NCBI GenBank assembly: GCA_963747515.1
Contig: CAVVFN010000005.1
Span: 434,001 to 498,000 of the forward strand
Origin: Mariniphaga sp963747515
GTDB lineage: Bacteria > Bacteroidota > Bacteroidia > Bacteroidales > Prolixibacteraceae
Direction: 5' to 3'
DNA length: 64,000 nucleotides
The notes under the pieces are model-generated. The model saw nothing but the letters and a program-made list of their open reading frames with translations. It was not told the DNA's origin and did no database searches. Positions 16,666-25,786 of the stretch are shown piece after piece; the first letter of the stretch is position 1; each line of letters begins with the position of its first letter. The position numbers and the translations under genes are program-made.

Positions 16666-18378
16666 TCAGTTATCTATCAATTCAACAATCAACCCATCGT
16701 CTACCTTTTCCACTTTAGCCAGGTTACTTTTTGTAAGGCTCTTTATTGCCTTATCCCATTTCTTATTACTTAACCCTGAGCGTTCCTTCAGAAGGTTCAA
16801 ATCGACAGGAGAAGCTGTTTCCAATAACTCCAGCACTGCTTTTTCATCTTCTGTCAGCTCCACTTTTTTCTTTTCAGGCTTCATTTGCGGAAAGAACAAT
16901 ACGTCCTGGATTGAGGAACTGTTTGTCATAAACATCGTAAGGCGGTCGATTCCCATACCCATACCCGATGTAGGAGGCATGCCGTACTCAAGTGCACGCA
17001 GGAAATCCTGGTCGATAAACATAGCCTCGTCGTCACCCTTTTCAAGTAGCTTCACCTGTTCCTCAAACCTTTCGCGCTGTTCAACAGGGTCATTCAATTC
17101 CGAATAGGCGTTGGCAATTTCTTTTCCGTTCACCATAAGCTCAAAACGTTCGGTAAGCTCCGGATTGTTGCGATGGCGCTTGGTTAGCGGTGACATTTCC
17201 ACCGGATAATCGATGATGAACGTTGGCTGAATGTAATGATGTTCGCACTTCTCACCAAAAATTTCATCAATGAGTTTACCCTTACCCATGCTGGGATCCG
17301 TTTCAATACCCAATTTATCGCAAATATCGCGCAACTGCGCTTCATCCTTTCCTGAAATAAGGAATCCCGTATGTTCCTTAATGGCATCGGCCATGCTTAC
17401 CCGGGGATAAGGAGTCTTAAAATCAATCAGCTGGTCACCAACCTGCACTCTAGTGTTTCCGTGAAGCGCAAGGGCAACGCGTTCCATTATTTGTTCCGTA
17501 AAACCCATCATCCAGATGTAATCTTTATAGGCTACATAAATTTCCATGGCAGTAAACTCCGGATTATGAGAGCGGTCCATGCCTTCATTACGAAAGTCTT
17601 TGGAAAATTCATAAACCCCCTCAAACCCTCCTACTATTAAACGTTTCAGGTAAAGTTCGTTTGCAATACGCAGGTAGAGCGGAATGTTCAGCGAATTGTG
17701 ATGAGTAATAAACGGACGGGCAGCAGCTCCTCCGGGTATGGGTTGCAATATAGGTGTCTCCACCTCCAGGTATCCATGCTCATTAAACATCTGCCTGATG
17801 GTATCCACAATTTTTGTGCGTTTTATAAAAACGTCCTTCACCTTCGGATTCACAATTAAATCAACATACCGCTGCCGGTAACGTTGTTCAGGATCGGTAA
17901 AGGCATCGTAGGTAATTCCTTCCTTCTCCTTCACAGCAGGCAAAGGCCTGAGCGATTTATTCAATACCACAAACTTTTTTACATGTACGGTTATTTCACC
18001 CATCTGAGTCTTGAATACAAACCCTTCTACCCCGATGATATCACCACGATCAAGGAGTTTTTTGAAAACCTCATTATACATGGTTTTATCGTCGCCCGGA
18101 CAAATTTCATCGCGGTTAACATACACCTGAATACGTCCTTCGCAATCCTGAATTTCCGCAAAAGAAGCCTTCCCCATAATCCGGCGGTTCATAATGCGTC
18201 CTGCAATACATACCTCCTGGAAATTATTTTCTCCTTCAATATACGTCGCCTTTATTTCCTTCGAAGTGGCATTTATTTTGTATTCCGGTGCCGGATAAGG
18301 GTCAATACCCATTTCACGCAGTTTGTTTAATGATTCCCTGCGTAAAATTTCTTGTTCGCTCAATTCCAAATGATGCAT
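16666..18378 (-). CDS. lysS: Lysyl-tRNA synthetase, class II
   Basis: Charges tRNA-Lys. The start at 18378 (MHHLELSEQEILRRESLNKL) is preferred over one 12 codons upstream, whose extra residues are not family-like. Residues 50-180 are the OB-fold anticodon domain (VCIAGRIMNRRIMGKASFAEIQD); class II motif 2 is visible around FRNEGMDRSHNPEFTAMEIY and motif 3 in GMGMGIDRLTMF. After the normal end (SIQDVLFFPQMKPE) there is a tail of about 60 residues, TEDEKAVLELLETASPVDLNLLKERSG onward, with the look of a winged-helix domain. Such tails are seen in Bacteroidota LysRS. Total length is 570 residues. Confidence 0.94.
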   Translation of the reverse strand: MHHLELSEQEILRRESLNKLREMGIDPYPAPEYKINATSKEIKATYIEGENNFQEVCIAGRIMNRRIMGKASFAEIQDCEGRIQVYVNRDEICPGDDKTMYNEVFKKLLDRGDIIGVEGFVFKTQMGEITVHVKKFVVLNKSLRPLPAVKEKEGITYDAFTDPEQRYRQRYVDLIVNPKVKDVFIKRTKIVDTIRQMFNEHGYLEVETPILQPIPGGAAARPFITHHNSLNIPLYLRIANELYLKRLIVGGFEGVYEFSKDFRNEGMDRSHNPEFTAMEIYVAYKDYIWMMGFTEQIMERVALALHGNTRVQVGDQLIDFKTPYPRVSMADAIKEHTGFLISGKDEAQLRDICDKLGIETDPSMGKGKLIDEIFGEKCEHHYIQPTFIIDYPVEMSPLTKRHRNNPELTERFELMVNGKEIANAYSELNDPVEQRERFEEQVKLLEKGDDEAMFIDQDFLRALEYGMPPTSGMGMGIDRLTMFMTNSSSIQDVLFFPQMKPEKKKVELTEDEKAVLELLETASPVDLNLLKERSGLSNKKWDKAIKSLTKSNLAKVEKVDDGLIVELIDN

Positions 18379-18619
18379 TATCTGTATTCTAAAAAATTTT
18401 TGCAAAGATAGCAAAAGTGCGGGTTTGTTATTTATAGTAGCGGACGGAATAATTAAGTACCCGTAAATGAATCTCCTAAAGGTTTTGCCTGTTTTTCTAT
18501 ATCCTTATTCCCACTAGCTGGGCATACCGGATTAAATATGATCCGACAGGCAAACAACATCAAAAAGGGTGGCCTTAATTTCATTATCCCAAACAAGCAT
18601 AAAAAAGCAACCTCTGGTA

Positions 18620-19897
18620 TTAATTTTCCTCCCTTACCGGAATAAAGCTAATCTGGCGGATATCTTGCAGGTTGGAATAGTCGTACTGATAAAATCCATC
18701 ATCCCCAACCATAAAAAGATAGCCGTTAACCGGAATAACATCGTATGTGTTTATGTCTGGAAACCGGGCAATCAGGTTATCACTGAGGTTAAGCTTATCG
18801 GTAACATTATAAACCTTCAGGCCAGCATCGCCATCGCACACAAAGAGAATCTCATCGTCGATGCCCAGACCGTATGGCTCCTCGAGGGGGTATGAATTCA
18901 ACAAGGTTGTGTTTTTATAATCATCCGACAATTGCAGCACATCGAGCCGGTTAATGTCATTTCCGCATAGATTGCCACCCCTAAGAGTCACATATGCATA
19001 ACCATCAGCTACTACAACGGGATCGCAGGAAGTAACATGCCAGAACTGGCCAATGTATTTGGGAACGGTGGGAATATCGAGATTAAAAATTAACATACCC
19101 GATTGTGTTCCAAAAAACATGTGCCCATCGTAGATAAACATAGTTTCAATGTTCCAGCCTATTCCTTGTTTTCCAATATTGCGGGGACTGTTGTCGGTTT
19201 GTACATCAAACATAAACAGTGTGGAATTATCGACAGCATATAAATAGTCATCATACATTCCAAAACGTGCCATGGAGCCGCCAATACCATAGGTGCCACC
19301 CGATTCAGCCCCTCCGCCACTGAAACCATAGTCACTCATAGCTTCATCTTTTCGGGCAAAATAGTATATCGGGTAATAGTGGTATTCCATCTCCTGCCTG
19401 ACTTTTTTAATTTCCCAATCAATAACAACCCCCTTCTCAGGATCAACCTTTGCAACACCGTAATCTTCATCATATGGTGGTGTTGTATAAGGAAATATAT
19501 CCTTGATGCGGTTTACCTCTTCCGGATTATTCACATCAGAAATATCGACAACCACCAGATCGATAAAGCTGTCGGCAAAAAGAATGTCGTTTTTTACTGC
19601 AATATCCACTACTCCCGGCACTTCAAGAAATCCTATGCTTTGTGGACTGGAAGGATTGCGGTTATCGATAATATGGATTCCTTTCAGTTCCTCATTAATA
19701 TAAATATAGCCGTCTTTAAAATAAATTTTACCCGGGTTTTCCAAATCGCGCGGAGCAGTCATTTTTACTGCTTCCCGTAAATCTTCATAGCTCATATACA
19801 CCGGCGAATTTGCAGTAAATACTTCAGTGTATTCATCCATGCATGACTGGAAGATAGCAGCCACAAAAAGTAAAATAAATATATTTTTCATTTTCAT
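18620..19897 (-). CDS. LVIVD-repeat lipoprotein
   Basis: A 425-residue surface or periplasmic lipoprotein. The signal peptide ends in a lipobox (AAIFQSC) with the lipidated cysteine at residue 19. The rest is a beta-propeller-like array with LVIVD-type repeats, for example GIHIIDNRNPSSPQSIGFLEVPG, LVVVDISDVNNPEEVN, MLIFNLDIPTVPKYIGQFW and LKVYNVTDKLN. These repeats occur in secreted proteins of unknown function. The gene lies 12 bases after a predicted outer-membrane protein gene on the same strand, so the two are probably co-transcribed and act together at the cell surface. Confidence 0.82.
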   Translation of the reverse strand: MKMKNIFILLFVAAIFQSCMDEYTEVFTANSPVYMSYEDLREAVKMTAPRDLENPGKIYFKDGYIYINEELKGIHIIDNRNPSSPQSIGFLEVPGVVDIAVKNDILFADSFIDLVVVDISDVNNPEEVNRIKDIFPYTTPPYDEDYGVAKVDPEKGVVIDWEIKKVRQEMEYHYYPIYYFARKDEAMSDYGFSGGGAESGGTYGIGGSMARFGMYDDYLYAVDNSTLFMFDVQTDNSPRNIGKQGIGWNIETMFIYDGHMFFGTQSGMLIFNLDIPTVPKYIGQFWHVTSCDPVVVADGYAYVTLRGGNLCGNDINRLDVLQLSDDYKNTTLLNSYPLEEPYGLGIDDEILFVCDGDAGLKVYNVTDKLNLSDNLIARFPDINTYDVIPVNGYLFMVGDDGFYQYDYSNLQDIRQISFIPVREEN

Positions 19898-19909
19898 AAT
19901 CCGGAATAT

Positions 19910-20683
19910 TTAGTTAAAGATAAAACCTAGTTTCATAGTAAGACGATTGTAATCGATGTTGAGATGGTAGTCTTTTTCACCGCTGTACTCAAGGCGGTGA
20001 AACTGATAGCCAAATGCAACCGACATTCCAAAGCCAGGAGAAAACATGTGGGAGTATCCCATACCGGGGTTAATAAATATGCCTCCCTCCGGATTTAAAT
20101 TACCATAATTATGAACAGGGCCTGGCCAAGACCAGATGCTGCCTGAAGCCGGCCAAACATCGTAATACATTTCCCTTGAATCTTCAAGCGGTACCTGATA
20201 GCCACTCTTCACAAAAATATAGGGAGATGACCAGGTGGACCTGAATTTATATTCCAGATTGACAAATGCCGGCAAATAAGTTTCTTTTAAAAATTCAGCA
20301 CCAGCACCAAACCCAACAGACATACCTGGGAATACTACCACATTAAATGAACCGGTGAAGCTGAAGGGAGAAGGCTGACTATTTTGGGAATTACCAGTTA
20401 AAACACCCAATTCGGAGCGGATAAAAAAGCCCGAAGGTTGAGGCATATTCTTCAACCCTGACTTTGCCCGTAAACTTTTCCCGGAAACTTTTGCCACTTC
20501 ACTGGAATCGAAAACCCAAATATTGCCAGCCGATTCTACACGAAGTGTGCTAAAATCATCGGCCCATTGAAACTTTCCCTTTAATATACTGCCGTTTTTA
20601 AGAAAAACCTGCCCTTTCTCATTTTGAGAATACGCATTTAAAATAAAAAGAAATGCAAAGAGCAGCAGACATAATTTTTTCAT
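19910..20683 (-). CDS. Predicted outer-membrane protein, unknown function
   Basis: A 257-residue protein with a signal peptide (MKKLCLLLFAFLFILNAYS). The ATG at 20683 is chosen because it places the signal peptide at the N-terminus; an upstream start adds 17 unlike residues. Residues 24-70 form a short domain (GQVFLKNGSILKGKFQWADDFSTLRVES). The rest alternates hydrophobic and polar residues with many aromatics (FVNLEYKFRSTWSSPYIFVKSGYQV; MSVAFGYQFHRLEYSGEKDYHLNIDYNRLTMKLGFIFN), ending in a typical barrel strand. The LVIVD lipoprotein gene follows. No specific family was recognised. Confidence 0.65.
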   Translation of the reverse strand: MKKLCLLLFAFLFILNAYSQNEKGQVFLKNGSILKGKFQWADDFSTLRVESAGNIWVFDSSEVAKVSGKSLRAKSGLKNMPQPSGFFIRSELGVLTGNSQNSQPSPFSFTGSFNVVVFPGMSVGFGAGAEFLKETYLPAFVNLEYKFRSTWSSPYIFVKSGYQVPLEDSREMYYDVWPASGSIWSWPGPVHNYGNLNPEGGIFINPGMGYSHMFSPGFGMSVAFGYQFHRLEYSGEKDYHLNIDYNRLTMKLGFIFN

Positions 20684-20940
20684 AGTTTTTAGTTTACAAT
20701 ACAGATGCTGATAATTGGAAAGTAGTTGCGTCACACATTAAAAAAATCATAAAAAAAATAATGCAACTGCTTACAATATTGAAAGATTGCATAATTCACC
20801 TCCAATCTACTCACATTCGATACTTCTTAAGCAAAGCTGTCAGCTGTCGTTCTTAATTCAGAAAAAAAAATCGAAAAAAGAATTCCGGCAGCACAGCATA
20901 AAAAGGAATTCTTCAGAACACTTATGGAAGGGTGAAAAAT

Positions 20941-22341
20941 TCAAAAAGCATAATACAACCCGGTATACATACCAATACGGTAAGGCTTGAAGTTTACTTC
21001 CGGATTATTACTTATTGAATTCAGATAATAATTGAACCGGGGTTCAAGTGCCAGTGAAAATTGTTTACCTAATGCATAAGTAAATCCAAGACCAAGGGTT
21101 CCGGAAATGTTTAAGGAAGAAATATCGCGTGTTTTTCCTATTTTTTGTACCCCAAACTGATTTTCAAAAAAAGCATTATTCCCTACTACTACTCCTGCAT
21201 TTATTCCTCCGATTAATTCCACATCAAGTTTCGATTCAAACAAAAGGTACCGCAGATATAAAGGAATTTCCACCAGGTCGAACACCTGTGACAATTCACC
21301 CTGTGTAATGAAAGAATTTTTAAAGGAATCTGTATTTTCAAGATTTGCTGCAATTTCGGCACCAGCAGGCACATTTTCAAATTCAATAATACCGGCTGTA
21401 CTGTTCATTGCGATGCTACTGTTGGCCATTGTAACAGCTGTATTAAAGTAGAGCTGTTCGGCTGGAGCTGAAGCGAAATCCTTAACTCTCCCCCCAAACA
21501 GCTGAGGAGAACTTCCGGTTCGTTGTCCGTTTTGTGCATAATATACTCCACTCTCTAAACTCCAGCGTCCTGCAGTGCGATACTTTATTGAAATACCTCC
21601 GCCCAAACTGGCATTGCCTTCAGTTGCTGCATGTGTCATGTTGCTGGCATAGGTTTCTCCATGCTTTGCAGAATAAGATGAATATCCGGGAGAAACATTT
21701 ACACCCAATCCCCAACCTGCCTTTTCTCTGTCAGCGGAAGCATATAAAGCTGCATTTTTATGTATTGCTTCTGTTTCAAATACTGTTAATCCGGTAACCT
21801 GCCCCGGAAATTCCTTTTTAACTGCAGGTTCCCTGTTGATTTGAACCTTAAGATAAGCCTCCACCGGTGCAATCAATTCAGGAGATATAATCCTTTCTCT
21901 GCCTTTATTGCCCGATGTTTCTGTATTCTCCGGAAGGATGGCTTTGCCAGTATCTTTTTTAGTTGTCTCTTCCCTGGAGACATTGGCTTTAGCAATAAAA
22001 TGTGCCTGTTGTTCTTCATCATCCTTTCCAGTTTCTTCAACTAAGGGTTCCGGTAAAAAACTTTTGTTATCCGTAAATTTTTCCTTTTCCGAATTTATCA
22101 ATTCTTTTTGCCCCACCCGATTCGCACCTTTATCGGCAGTATCATTAAAATACCATCCTGCTGTAAAAGCCAGTATTAAAAATGCTGCAACAGCCGACCA
22201 ACGGTACCAGGCAAAACGTTTTTTTCTAATCCCGGTTACCAGTTGTTCCCGTATTCCGTTCCAGATAAATGCAGGCGGCTCTTCAGAAAAACCTTCCAAT
22301 TTATCCCGAAACAATTTATCTATATTATTCTCTTTTTTCAT
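20941..22341 (-). CDS. Putative anti-sigma factor fused to an outer-membrane beta-barrel domain
   Basis: The 466-residue protein starts with a cytoplasmic segment of about 45 residues (NIDKLFRDKLEGFSEEPPAFIWNGI), like the N-termini of Bacteroidota anti-sigma-type proteins, then one membrane helix (WSAVAAFLILAFTAGWYF, about 48-65). A charged low-complexity linker runs to about 200. The C-terminal 260 residues look like an outer-membrane barrel (GWGLGVNVSPGYSSYSAKHG; GTLGLGFTYALGKQFSLALEPRFNYYLN) ending in the aromatic YTGLYYAF. Its start overlaps the ECF sigma stop by 4 bases, implying translational coupling. A protein that binds the sigma factor inside and reaches the outer membrane is an inference from topology. 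Confidence 0.7.
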   Translation of the reverse strand: MKKENNIDKLFRDKLEGFSEEPPAFIWNGIREQLVTGIRKKRFAWYRWSAVAAFLILAFTAGWYFNDTADKGANRVGQKELINSEKEKFTDNKSFLPEPLVEETGKDDEEQQAHFIAKANVSREETTKKDTGKAILPENTETSGNKGRERIISPELIAPVEAYLKVQINREPAVKKEFPGQVTGLTVFETEAIHKNAALYASADREKAGWGLGVNVSPGYSSYSAKHGETYASNMTHAATEGNASLGGGISIKYRTAGRWSLESGVYYAQNGQRTGSSPQLFGGRVKDFASAPAEQLYFNTAVTMANSSIAMNSTAGIIEFENVPAGAEIAANLENTDSFKNSFITQGELSQVFDLVEIPLYLRYLLFESKLDVELIGGINAGVVVGNNAFFENQFGVQKIGKTRDISSLNISGTLGLGFTYALGKQFSLALEPRFNYYLNSISNNPEVNFKPYRIGMYTGLYYAF

Positions 22342-22901
22342 GATGCAGGATAATTTGCATTTGATTTAACATCATCGTAAAGATTCAGCACCTTACGTTT
22401 TAAAATATCTCTTGCCCTTGCAAGATTCGATTTCGATGTTCCCACCGAAATGTTCATAGCTTCGCTGATTTGCTGATGGTTCATTCCCTCCAATACATAA
22501 AGGTTAAAAACCATCCGGTAACGGGGAGAAAGCTTTTGGATCAATTCAAGCAACTCATCTGCCCCCATTTTTGCCAGAATATCATCCGAAAACTGCACCT
22601 GCTCAAATTTTACAACGTCCTCCACCGGATACATTACATGTTGCTTCCGGTATTTACTAAGGGAAACATTTACCATGATGCGTCGAACCCAACCCTCAAA
22701 AGAACCTTCATGCCTGAAATTTTTCAAATTCTCAAAAACCTTTATAAAACCTTCCTGTAAATTATCTTCTGCTTCCGTGCGATCTTTGGCATAACGCAAG
22801 CATACACCGAACATTTTCGGCGCAAACATCCGGTAAAGTTTTTCCTGAGCTCGCACATTACCCGAGGCACATTCCTTTATAATAATCTTTAAATCTTCCA
22901 A
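22338..22901 (-). CDS. ECF-type RNA polymerase sigma factor
   Basis: A sigma-70 family factor of 187 residues containing only regions 2 and 4. Region 2 reads YRMFAPKMFGVCLRYAKDRTEAEDNLQEGFIKVFENLKNF with the conserved D.LQE.F; region 4 reads LSPRYRMVFNLYVLEGMNHQQISEAMNISVGTSKSNLARARDIL, the helix-turn-helix for the -35 element. It is the first gene of a unit that continues, with a 4-base overlap, into the anti-sigma/barrel protein gene. On the minus strand TATTTTTG at 22929-22922 could be its own -7 element. The regulon is unknown. Confidence 0.92.
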   Translation of the reverse strand: MEDLKIIIKECASGNVRAQEKLYRMFAPKMFGVCLRYAKDRTEAEDNLQEGFIKVFENLKNFRHEGSFEGWVRRIMVNVSLSKYRKQHVMYPVEDVVKFEQVQFSDDILAKMGADELLELIQKLSPRYRMVFNLYVLEGMNHQQISEAMNISVGTSKSNLARARDILKRKVLNLYDDVKSNANYPAS

Positions 22902-23632
22902 TTAAGGCCTGTAAAAGTTCCCAAAAATAAAGATAAAACCGGCTTTTTTAAAAAATATTATCTTTTATCCCATACAGCACATCTTTTACAAATTTTCATT
23001 AGCGAACATTAACACAGATAACATCTGCAAGCAAGAGGTTGCGTCCATTTAAAAAAAAATAAAAAATAATCCGGGAAACAGCTGGTTTTACAGAAATTCC
23101 ATACAAAATGATTTCAAAAAAAATTTTATCAGAACCTTATGGTAAATCAAATTAGCCGTTGCAATTGAAATCTTTTTTTTCCCGGGTGTACAAAATACGT
23201 TTATTCAGTCAGATTTTTTGTAAATTTAACGGCAATTGAACCTTCTGTCAACAGAAAGGATTACCGGCTGGAAAAATAAATGAATAGTTTACAAATATAT
23301 TAACATCTAAACATTTTTCTAAAACTGATGAAACATATGTGGGTTGGCAAATACAACAGGCAAATGGCACAAATGTTAAATCGACACTTATGCAATGGCT
23401 TTAGTCCTCATGTAGGGAAAGCTGTGGGCAGTGATGCGTGTCGTGCCCATTCTGCCCAGGTTCAAAATAAATAATCATGAATTACGTATGAAACAAACCT
23501 GGTTTCACAAAAACAAAAGGAATGAATAACTACCCATAAAGGCTTCAGGTGGTTCTGAAACACTCGGAGAACTGATATTTTATCAGCACCCTGGTTAATT
23601 GAACACTAAATTTTAACTGTAAATTAGTCAAA
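22902..23632. other. Gene-poor region of 730 bases with one short frame
   Basis: AT-rich and without a recognised gene. The only notable frame is 48 codons on the plus strand at 23328-23474, starting MKHMWVGKYNRQMAQMLNRH and ending SAQVQNK. Its base composition is richer in G and C than the surrounding DNA, and it has three cysteine or histidine clusters but no family I know. It may be a small gene, a remnant, or chance. Confidence 0.35.
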
Positions 23633-25108
23633 GTGAAAAATTTAAACTTATTTCTTCTATGCTTTATGGCAGGATCTATTTTTCTGACAGCTCAGGAAAA
23701 TAGCGGGATGGTGAAAGTCGTGCCAAAGGAAATTGACGATGTTCTGATAAATCCCGGTATCGGATTTATGACCTTTCAACGTTTCAATGGCGATAAGCTG
23801 AATGAAGGTTCACATTGGACCGAAGGTCTGCCCATTGACTACCAGGAGTTTGATGGGGACCTGAAAAATAAAGATTATCCTCAGACTTCCATTGCTTACT
23901 TTCGCGTAAACTGGAGGTTTCTGGAACCCGAACCCCTGATGTACAATTGGGAGATGATTGACAAAGCCCTGAAAACTGCTGCTGAGCGCGGGCAAACTTT
24001 AATGTTGCGAATTTCCCCCTATGAAAAGGGTGATGAAAAGGATGTGCCTGAGTGGTACAGAAGTATGGTTGGAGATGAGAAAAACCTGAAATCAGATAAA
24101 TGGAGAATTGATCCCGAAGATCCAAGGTTCATTGAATATTTCGGAGGATTAATAAAGGCATTGGGGCAACGCTACGACGGACATCCGGATTTGGAATCTG
24201 TTGATGTTTCTTTTGTAGGTTATTGGGGAGAAGGCAGTGGAACCCATCTGCTGAGCGATGCAGTGCGTATTGCTCTGATAAATGCATATCTCGATAATTT
24301 TAAGAAAACGTGGTTGACTTTTCAGCCTCTTAACGGGGACGCACCTGATCCGGGAATCCTGGTTCGGGGAACCAACATCGCGGCTTATTGGCCCGATGGA
24401 AGAAATAACGGGACAGGACCAAACATGCGGAACCTGGGATGGCGGCTTGACTGCCTTGGTGATTTGAGATCCGAACGTTGGAATGCCATGACAGACGCCT
24501 ATCCTCAGGACATTATCAAGAGCGGCATGAGTGAAGCCTGGAAAAAAGCCCCCGTCACTCTTGAAATCTGCGGAACTTTTATGAGCTGGCTTGAAAGGTA
24601 TAACTATTCAAAGGAAATGGTTAAATTCAGTTTTGAGCAAGGGCTCAAATGGCATATGTCCTCCTTTAACGCTAAAAGCTCTCCGGTGCCCGATGAATGG
24701 AAGCCATTGGTTGACGATTGGCTGAAAAGAATGGGGTACCGGTATGTATTGCGAAGGTTTTCCTTTCCTTCTGCTGTTAATGTGCACAAACAGATGCTCA
24801 TTACATCCCTTTGGGATAACAAAGGGGTAGCGCCAATTTACAAGGATTACAGATATGCTGTCAGGCTTAAAAATGACAAGAGAACGGAAATCTTCTGTAC
24901 CGGTGCCGATCTTCTTTCGTGGTTGCCCGGCGACATAATCCACGATGAAAAATTCTACATTCCATTAGATATGCAGGCAGGCACTTATGAAATAGCAGTA
25001 GCCATAGTTTCCCCCGTTTCTTTTGAACCTAAAGTAAAACTGGCTATCGAAGGGGTGGATGATGAGGGATGGTATCCTATGGGTGAGATACAAATAACCG
25101 ACAACTAG
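23633..25108 (+). CDS. Secreted DUF4832/DUF4874-like protein with TIM-barrel-like fold
   Basis: A 491-residue exported protein with a signal peptide (NLFLLCFMAGSIFLTAQ). The mature protein starts with the characteristic INPGIGFMTFQRF and continues YFRVNWRFLEPEPLMYNWEMIDKALKTAAERGQTLMLRISPYE, the N-terminal half of a glycosidase-like barrel. It ends with a beta-sandwich part (DKRTEIFCTGADLLSWLPGDIIHDEKFYIPLDMQAGTYEIAVAI), as in DUF4832 proteins. Such proteins are found with polysaccharide-degradation genes, but none is adjacent here and no catalytic residues can be assigned. The start codon is GTG at 23633; no ATG lies near it in frame. Confidence 0.75.
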   Translation: MKNLNLFLLCFMAGSIFLTAQENSGMVKVVPKEIDDVLINPGIGFMTFQRFNGDKLNEGSHWTEGLPIDYQEFDGDLKNKDYPQTSIAYFRVNWRFLEPEPLMYNWEMIDKALKTAAERGQTLMLRISPYEKGDEKDVPEWYRSMVGDEKNLKSDKWRIDPEDPRFIEYFGGLIKALGQRYDGHPDLESVDVSFVGYWGEGSGTHLLSDAVRIALINAYLDNFKKTWLTFQPLNGDAPDPGILVRGTNIAAYWPDGRNNGTGPNMRNLGWRLDCLGDLRSERWNAMTDAYPQDIIKSGMSEAWKKAPVTLEICGTFMSWLERYNYSKEMVKFSFEQGLKWHMSSFNAKSSPVPDEWKPLVDDWLKRMGYRYVLRRFSFPSAVNVHKQMLITSLWDNKGVAPIYKDYRYAVRLKNDKRTEIFCTGADLLSWLPGDIIHDEKFYIPLDMQAGTYEIAVAIVSPVSFEPKVKLAIEGVDDEGWYPMGEIQITDN

Positions 25109-25786
25109 CTGCCAATTGAAAAATTAAAGGTTTAACAAGCTCTGCTCAAAAAAGCTTTTCCAATAAATTGTCCGAAGCATCTGCTCTTTGGAAAAGGTGC
25201 AGATATCCTGTTACATCAAATAAGTATTAGTTTATGGAAAATGCAGTTCGTTATGTGCACCCCTCTTTAAACGGCCATCATCATTGATGATATATCCGTT
25301 GGAAAAATTCTTTTATGAAAGCATTTTTCTTTCTAATTCCGATACCGTTAAACGGGCTGCAAACTGCACCATAATTCATCGGATGCTTTTCCCGAAGACA
25401 GAAGCCGAAAACCTGTTTGATTTCGAACCTTTTCTGTAAATTTATTGTGCCGAAACCCGAAAAAAAATAGTATGCCCTCTGCTTTTAACATGAGCCTTGC
25501 CCTTTCAATGGCCTGAAGTGGTGCCAAAGGAGATACTGAATTGGCCCTGAAAACCCCCTGAAAGTTTACATAAAGCACAAAATTTAGAAATTAAAATTCC
25601 TCTGTTTAAACATGAATACGAAATCAAGATTTACAACGTTTTAACTAATATGAGTGTGATATTGCTTTTACAGGAACATCAGATTTCACGGGTAAAAACC
25701 CTCAGGGTGAATACGTGAAGCATAACTGTTTTTTTTCAGCACACTTTTTGATATTACACAAAAAAAAATAAGTAAAGTTTATTCAG
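25109..25786. other. Gene-poor region of about 680 bases with a possible remnant
   Basis: No secure gene. An inverted repeat, CTTTTCCAA (25155-25163) and TTGGAAAAG (25198-25206), flanks 34 bases. A 76-codon minus-strand frame (25578-25348) starts MLYVNFQGVFRANSVSPLAP and includes QAIERARLMLKAEGILFFFGF; it looks protein-like but matches no family I know and could be a piece of an older element or chance. No T-rich terminator was seen after the DUF4832 gene. Confidence 0.35.
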
